In this document: in pieces, positions 50,984-55,519 of the stretch | Layout of the letters: every line of letters begins with the position of its first letter | Position numbering within the stretch: position 1 is the first letter of the stretch | Assembly (NCBI GenBank): GCA_019239875.1 | Contig: JAFAZI010000029.1 | Span: forward strand, 1-55,519 | Direction of reading: 5' to 3' | From: Frankiaceae bacterium | GTDB lineage: Bacteria > Actinomycetota > Actinomycetes > JAFAQI01 | DNA length: 55,519 nucleotides | Program-made: the position numbers and the translations under genes | The notes under the pieces: model-generated | Database searches by the model: none | What the model was told of the DNA's origin: nothing | The model's input: the letters and a program-made list of their open reading frames with translations, nothing else

Positions 50984-53836
50984 CTACTCGGCGTAGGCCT
51001 CGATCGGCGGGCAGCTGCAGGTCAGGTTGCGGTCGCCGTAGCCCTGGTCGATGCGACGCACCGGCGGCCAGTACTTGTCCTGCCGCACGGACTTGAGCGG
51101 GAACGCGCCGACCTCCCGCTCGTACGGCGCGGTCCACTCACCGAGCAGGAAGCTCGCCGTGTGCGGCGCGTTGCGCAGCGGGTTGTCCTCCGCTGGCCAC
51201 TCCCCTGACCCGACCCGGTCGATCTCGGCGCGGATCGCGATCATCGCGTCGCAGAATCGATCGAGCTCGACGAGGTCCTCCGACTCCGTCGGCTCGATCA
51301 TCAGCGTGCCTGCCACGGGGAAGGACATGGTCGGAGCGTGGAAGCCGTAGTCGATCAGGCGCTTCGCGATGTCCTCGACGGTGACGCCGGTGGCCTTCGT
51401 GATCGGCCGGACGTCGACGATGCACTCGTGCGCGACCAGACCCTCGCGGCCCGTGTAGAGGACGGGGTAATGGGCGGCCAGCCGCCGCGCGACGTAGTTC
51501 GCGGACAGCAGCGCTACCTCGGTCGCCGCCCGTAGCCCGGCAGGGCCCATCAGGCGCACGTAGGTCCACGGGATCGGCAGGATGCCCGCCGAGCCCCACG
51601 GCGCACCGGAAATCGGCCCCACGCCGGTCTCAGGGCCGGCTTCGGCCACCAGCGGATGGTTCGGCAGGTACGCCGCCAGGTGCTCGCGGACGGCGACCGG
51701 GCCGACGCCGGGCCCGCCACCCCCGTGCGGGATGCAGAACGTCTTGTGCAGGTTCAGATGGGAGACGTCGGCGCCGAACGCGCCCGGCTTCGCCAGGCCG
51801 ACCAGCGCGTTGAGGTTCGCCCCGTCGACGTAGACCTGACCGCCCGCCTCGTGGACCATCGTGCAGAGGTCCGTGATGCCTGCCTCGAACACTCCGTGGG
51901 TCGACGGGTAGGTCACCATGATCGCCGCGAGGTCGTCCCGGTGGTCAGCGACCTTCGTCGCAAGGTCGTCGAGGCTGACGTTGCCGGCGTCATCGCACGC
52001 CACCACGACCACCCGCATGCCGGCCATCGCCGCGCTCGCGGCATTGGTGCCGTGGGCCGAGGACGGGATCAGGCACACGTCCCGGGCCGCCTCGCCCCGG
52101 TCGCGGTGATAGGCCCGGATCGCCAGCAGCCCGGCCAGCTCGCCTTGCGAGCCGGCGTTCGGCTGCAACGACACCGCGTCGTACCCGGTGATCGCGGCGA
52201 GCCACTCCTCAAGCTCGTGGATGATCGCCAGGTGCCCCGCGGCCTGGTCCAGCGGTGCGAACGGGTGGATGCCCGCGAACTCCGGCCAGGTGATCGGCTC
52301 CATCTCGGCCGCCGCGTTCAGCTTCATCGTGCAGGAGCCGAGCGGGATCATCGACCGGTCGAGCGCGAGGTCCCGGTCGGAGAGCCGGCGCAGGTAGCGC
52401 ATCATGGCGGTCTCGGAGTGGTGCTCGGAGAACACCGGATGGGACAGGTACGTCGACTCCCGCCGCAGGCTCGGCGGGATCACCGAGTCGACCGGGCCGG
52501 CGGGACGGCCGACGCCGAAGGCCTCGCAGACCGCCTCGATGTGAGCCGCCGTCGTCTTCTCGTCACAGCTGATCCCGACCGTGTCCGCGTCGACTCGTCG
52601 CAGGTTGATCCCGCGCTCCAATGCGGCCGCGATGACGCCGTCGGCGCCGCCGGGCACTGTCGCCGTGACCGTGTCGAAGAACGCCGTTGGCGGTACCTCG
52701 ACCCCGCCGGCTCGCAGCGCCGCCGCAAGGGACGCGGCATGCCCGTGGACCCGTTCAGCGATCACGGCCAGGCCCTCAGGCCCGTGGTAGGCGGCGTACG
52801 CCGCGGCCACGACCGCGAGCAGGACCTGGGCGGTGCAGATGTTGCTGGTCGCCTTCTCCCGACGGATGTGCTGCTCGCGCGTCTGCAGCGCCAGCCGGTA
52901 CGCCGGCTGGCCGTCAGCATCGACGCTGACGCCGACCAGGCGGCCAGGCAGGGCCCGCTCCAACCCGGCCCGCACTGCCATGAAGCCGGCGTGGGGTCCA
53001 CCGAACCCCATTGGGACGCCGAAGCGCTGCGCGGATCCGACCGCGATGTCGGCGCCCCACTCCCCCGGTGACCGCAGGATCGTGAGAGCCAGCAGGTCGG
53101 TGGTGACGGCCACCAGGGCGCCCCGGTCATGCGCGCCGGCGATGAGCTCGTCGAGGGCGACGACCGCTCCGGTGGTGCCCGGAAAGGCGACAAGGAGACC
53201 GAAGAACTCCCCCTCCGGGAGGCCGCCTGCGAGGTCCGCAGTCTCGATCTCGATGCCGATCGGCGCTGCGCGGGTGAGCATGACGCTGAGCGTGTGGGGG
53301 TGTACCAATTTGTCGACAATGAATCGTGGGGATGTCGACTTAGAGCTACGTCGGCATAGCGACATGGCTTCAGCGGCAGCTGTCGACTCGTCGAGCAGCG
53401 ATGCACCCGACACCGGCAGCCCGGTGAGATCGGAGACCACCGTCTGGAAGTTCAGCAGCATCTCGAGCCGGCCCTGCGAGATCTCCGGCTGATACGGCGT
53501 GTACGCGGTGTACCAGCCCGGGTCCTCGAGGATGCCGCGCAGCAGCACCGGTGGCGTGATCGTGTCGTTCCAGCCCAGGCCGATCATCGACGTGAGGACC
53601 CGGTTCTGAGCGGCTCGCTCGCGGAGCCCGGCAAGGACGTCGGCCTCGGACACGGCCGCCGGCAACGGCAGTGAACCCGCGCTCCGGATCGCCTCTGGCA
53701 GGGCGGCCTCGGCCAGGTCGTCCAGCGAGCCATAGCCGACGACGGCGAGCATCTTCGCCTGCTCGTCCGGCGAGGGCCCGATGTGGCGGTCGACGAATCG
53801 CAGCCCGCCCTCGGGTGGGGTGATGTGGTCGGTCAC
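50984..53836 (-). CDS. gcvP: Glycine dehydrogenase (decarboxylating), P protein
   Basis: A 950-residue homodimer-type P protein of the glycine cleavage system. It decarboxylates glycine on PLP and passes the aminomethyl group to lipoyl-GcvH. The PLP Lys lies in [18 protein letters not shown], and [13 protein letters not shown] is another conserved block. Near the N terminus [10 protein letters not shown] is typical. GTG 53836 has GGAGG 4 nt upstream; a longer frame to 53941 enters the riboswitch and is rejected. Other gcv genes are outside the window. Expression is under the glycine riboswitch. Confidence 0.95.
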   Translation of the reverse strand: MTDHITPPEGGLRFVDRHIGPSPDEQAKMLAVVGYGSLDDLAEAALPEAIRSAGSLPLPAAVSEADVLAGLRERAAQNRVLTSMIGLGWNDTITPPVLLRGILEDPGWYTAYTPYQPEISQGRLEMLLNFQTVVSDLTGLPVSGASLLDESTAAAEAMSLCRRSSKSTSPRFIVDKLVHPHTLSVMLTRAAPIGIEIETADLAGGLPEGEFFGLLVAFPGTTGAVVALDELIAGAHDRGALVAVTTDLLALTILRSPGEWGADIAVGSAQRFGVPMGFGGPHAGFMAVRAGLERALPGRLVGVSVDADGQPAYRLALQTREQHIRREKATSNICTAQVLLAVVAAAYAAYHGPEGLAVIAERVHGHAASLAAALRAGGVEVPPTAFFDTVTATVPGGADGVIAAALERGINLRRVDADTVGISCDEKTTAAHIEAVCEAFGVGRPAGPVDSVIPPSLRRESTYLSHPVFSEHHSETAMMRYLRRLSDRDLALDRSMIPLGSCTMKLNAAAEMEPITWPEFAGIHPFAPLDQAAGHLAIIHELEEWLAAITGYDAVSLQPNAGSQGELAGLLAIRAYHRDRGEAARDVCLIPSSAHGTNAASAAMAGMRVVVVACDDAGNVSLDDLATKVADHRDDLAAIMVTYPSTHGVFEAGITDLCTMVHEAGGQVYVDGANLNALVGLAKPGAFGADVSHLNLHKTFCIPHGGGGPGVGPVAVREHLAAYLPNHPLVAEAGPETGVGPISGAPWGSAGILPIPWTYVRLMGPAGLRAATEVALLSANYVARRLAAHYPVLYTGREGLVAHECIVDVRPITKATGVTVEDIAKRLIDYGFHAPTMSFPVAGTLMIEPTESEDLVELDRFCDAMIAIRAEIDRVGSGEWPAEDNPLRNAPHTASFLLGEWTAPYEREVGAFPLKSVRQDKYWPPVRRIDQGYGDRNLTCSCPPIEAYAE

Positions 53837-53883
53837 GGAGCCTCCAAAGCTCGCGCACCCGCCGGCGCGCTGGTTGGCTCCCC

Positions 53884-54085
53884 CTCTGTCATCGGACCTG
53901 AGAGTGTCACCCGGCCGGTGGTGGGTTGTCACTGAACCCACCGGCTCGGACTTGCCCCGTCGGTGAGGCGCATGAGCGCCTGCTCTCCAGAGTGCCCTGC
54001 CCGCGCGGTCCGTTGGCCTGAGAGGTTCCGGGGAGGTTGCTCCTTCGGCGCCCCGAGCTGGCGTGCCGGGGACTCTCCCACGCGG
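53884..54085 (-). ncRNA. Tandem glycine riboswitch upstream of gcvP
   Basis: The minus strand contains two glycine aptamers. Aptamer 1 (about 54004-54085) begins GGGAGAGTCCCC and carries GCCGAAGGAGCAA and CTCTCAGG. Aptamer 2 (about 53884-53992) begins CTCTGGAGAG and carries GCAAGTCCG, a variable stem and CTCTCAGG, ending before the GGAGG of gcvP. High glycine is expected to switch gcvP on, as in other glycine cleavage operons. TAGCGT (54104-54109, minus strand) is a possible -10. Confidence 0.9.
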
Positions 54086-54261
54086 GGTGAATCAGACGGG
54101 TCGACGCTATCAGCGGCGGGGGTCTGTCATCCGGCGCAACAGGCGGGGCACCGAAGACCGCGGCGTTATGTCAACCGCTCGTCGGCTGCGCGCTGGCGGA
54201 TTGCTCGCTCCCCCACCCTTGGACCGCGACGCGCCGCGTTCACGCTCAGCGCAGGCCCAGA

Positions 54262-54816
54262 TCAGGCGCTGGTACGCCGCTGCCGGCGCGCGGCAAGCTC
54301 GTCGCCCGCCGATGGCGCCGTCACGTCTGGCTCCGCACGCTCCGAGGGCAGTTCGGCGAGGCTTCCCTCGACCTCGGTGACGACTCGGCCGATCGCGATG
54401 CCGAACACACCCTGCCCGCCCTGGACGAGGTCGATCACCTCGTCCGGCGACGTGCAGGCGTAGACCGTCGTACCGTCGCTCATCAGCGTGATCCCGGTGA
54501 GGTCGGCGTCGCCGCGCTCGCGCATCGTGGCGACGGCCGCCCGGATGTTCGGCAGCGAGACACCCGTGTCGAGCAGGCGCTTGACGACCTTCAGCGTGAG
54601 GATGTCGCGGAACGAGTACAGCCGCTGGCTACCGGAGCCATGAGCCGGTCGGACGGATGGCTCCACGAGGCCGGTGCGGGCCCAGTAGTCGAGCTGCCGA
54701 TAGGTGATCCCGGCGGCTGAGCACGCCGTAGGGCCGCGATAACCGATCGGGTCACCGCCTGCCTCCTCGCGGCCGAACAGCGCCGTCTGCGTGCCTTTCG
54801 TGCCTTCGCCCGTCAC
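54262..54816 (-). CDS. MerR-family transcriptional regulator
   Basis: 184 residues: MerR helix-turn-helix (GYRGPTACSAAGITYRQLDY, then WARTGLVEPSVR and GSQRLYSFRDILTL) and an effector half without Cys. It is the position ortholog of M. tuberculosis Rv1830, downstream of the bifunctional nuclease gene. GTG 54816 has GGAGGT 5 nt upstream; longer frames to 54894 lack it. The ligand is unknown. Confidence 0.88.
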   Translation of the reverse strand: MTGEGTKGTQTALFGREEAGGDPIGYRGPTACSAAGITYRQLDYWARTGLVEPSVRPAHGSGSQRLYSFRDILTLKVVKRLLDTGVSLPNIRAAVATMRERGDADLTGITLMSDGTTVYACTSPDEVIDLVQGGQGVFGIAIGRVVTEVEGSLAELPSERAEPDVTAPSAGDELAARRQRRTSA

Positions 54817-54958
54817 TAGGACCTCCGAGGAGCCAGAACCGCCGGATGCACAAACCGCACCGGTGGAATTACTCGGCAGACGGTAGGCATCCAACCCTCA
54901 GCGGTCAATGACGATCCGGGGCGCGTCATCAATCTCAACCCGTACTCGAGACTCGCTG

Positions 54959-55429
54959 TTAAGACTCCGTCTCAAAGTCTTCCGGAGATATCTGGTCGAG
55001 GAACTCTCGGAAGCGCTCAACTTCCGACTCCTGCTCGTCGGGGATGGTGATACCGGCGACGTCGAGGACTGAGTCGTCGGCGTAGATCACCGTCCCCGCC
55101 CGGATCGCGAGAGCGATCGCGTCGGAGGGCCGGGCGGAGACCGACGTCCCGTCGCCGAACCGGAGATCCGCGTAGTACACCCCGTCGCGCAGCTCCGTGA
55201 TCATCACGGCGTCGAGGTCGGCACCGACGGCGCTGAGCACGTCCTTGAGCAGATCGTGGGTCAACGGCCGGGCCGGCACGATCCCTTGCTGGGCGAAGGC
55301 GATAGCGGTCGCCTCGACCGCCCCGATCCAGATCGGCAGGTAGCGGTCGCCGGAGGACTCCTTCAGCAGCACGATCGGCTGATTGGACGGAAGCTCGACC
55401 CGAACTCCGACCACGGTGAGCTCGTTCAC
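54959..55429 (-). CDS. Bifunctional nuclease family protein (DUF151)
   Basis: 156 residues of the BFN/DUF151 family: NELTVVGVRVELPSNQPIVL, then YLPIWIGAVEATAIA and SARPSDAIALAIRAGTVIYA. Plant relatives have RNase/DNase activity; the bacterial role is unclear. GTG 55429 follows TAGGTT (55437-55442, minus strand) by 7 nt, so a leaderless GTG is preferred over the TTG at 55438. It is the ortholog of M. tuberculosis Rv1829. Confidence 0.9.
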   Translation of the reverse strand: MNELTVVGVRVELPSNQPIVLLKESSGDRYLPIWIGAVEATAIAFAQQGIVPARPLTHDLLKDVLSAVGADLDAVMITELRDGVYYADLRFGDGTSVSARPSDAIALAIRAGTVIYADDSVLDVAGITIPDEQESEVERFREFLDQISPEDFETES

Positions 55430-55475
55430 AATTCGCAACCTACACCTGAGGTCGCGGATGCCGGAGCCGGTTGGC

Positions 55476-55519
55476 TCAGCCGCCGAGCTGTGGCCGCAGA
55501 CCGGCGCGGACGAGAGTTG
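55476..55519 (-). CDS. C-terminal fragment of an upstream minus-strand gene (possible)
   Basis: Only the last 13 or so codons are present, ending LVRAGLRPQLGG and a TGA at 55476-55478. From gene order in M. tuberculosis (Rv1828, MerR-like) a regulator is expected here, but the fragment is too short to confirm it. Confidence 0.3.
   Translation of the reverse strand, partial: TLVRAGLRPQLGG

Overview
The window is high-GC DNA from an actinomycete (Actinomycetota). The evidence is a full Pup-proteasome locus, PafB/PafC, RbpA, frequent GTG starts, and gene order matching Mycobacterium tuberculosis in three blocks: RecB-like/TrmI/Mpa through Dop, Pup, PrcB, PrcA, PafA, PafB, PafC, TatA, TatC, HelY, 5'-3' exonuclease and PepE; Lnt next to RbpA; and bifunctional nuclease, MerR, GcvP. 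The sequence does not fix the genus. There are no tRNAs, rRNAs, CRISPR arrays or insertion sequences that I can see.

Region 1 (1-23.7 kb) is the protein-turnover block. It runs S9 peptidase (partial), RecB-like nuclease, M50 protease, TrmI, Arc ATPase, Dop, Pup, an endonuclease VII-like HNH protein, PrcB, PrcA, PafA, PafB, PafC, TatA, TatC and a lipid kinase. Arc feeds pupylated proteins to the PrcA/PrcB 20S core, Dop deamidates Pup and removes it, PafA attaches it, and PafB/PafC form a DNA-damage-responsive activator. Four genes for predicted exported proteins are interspersed: two paralogs between arc and dop, an apparently dead trypsin-like protein between prcA and pafA, and an unknown before pafB.

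Region 2 (23.7-38.5 kb) holds HelY helicase, a 5'-3' exonuclease, crotonase, M24 peptidase and acyl-CoA dehydrogenase. It continues with a divergent arsenical-resistance unit (arsR-aqpS against arsI) around a 16-bp palindrome, a PadR unit, an LLM flavin oxidoreductase, a rhodanese, a large secreted 14-repeat protein and a PfkB kinase.

Region 3 (38.5-44.4 kb) is a probable flavin-based electron-transfer locus: a ferric-reductase-like membrane flavoprotein, an FMN-binding protein carrying a flavinylation motif, and ApbE. Two paralogous membrane-anchored proteins flank it. Each of its three promoter regions contains a four-unit, 11-bp-phased direct-repeat array resembling an OmpR/PhoP-type operator. 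I consider this the most coherent undescribed regulatory feature in the window.

Region 4 (44.4-55.5 kb) has an Lrp regulator and Lnt, both preceded by long, structured non-coding stretches; RbpA with a SigR-type promoter; a four-gene membrane operon with cytochrome oxidase III/IV-like (NorE/NorF-like) members; a small DUF5999-like protein; GcvP behind a tandem glycine riboswitch; a MerR regulator; and a bifunctional nuclease.

A recurring feature is a TAnnnT -10 box 6-8 nt before the start codon with no Shine-Dalgarno sequence. It suggests widespread leaderless transcription and was used to choose several starts.
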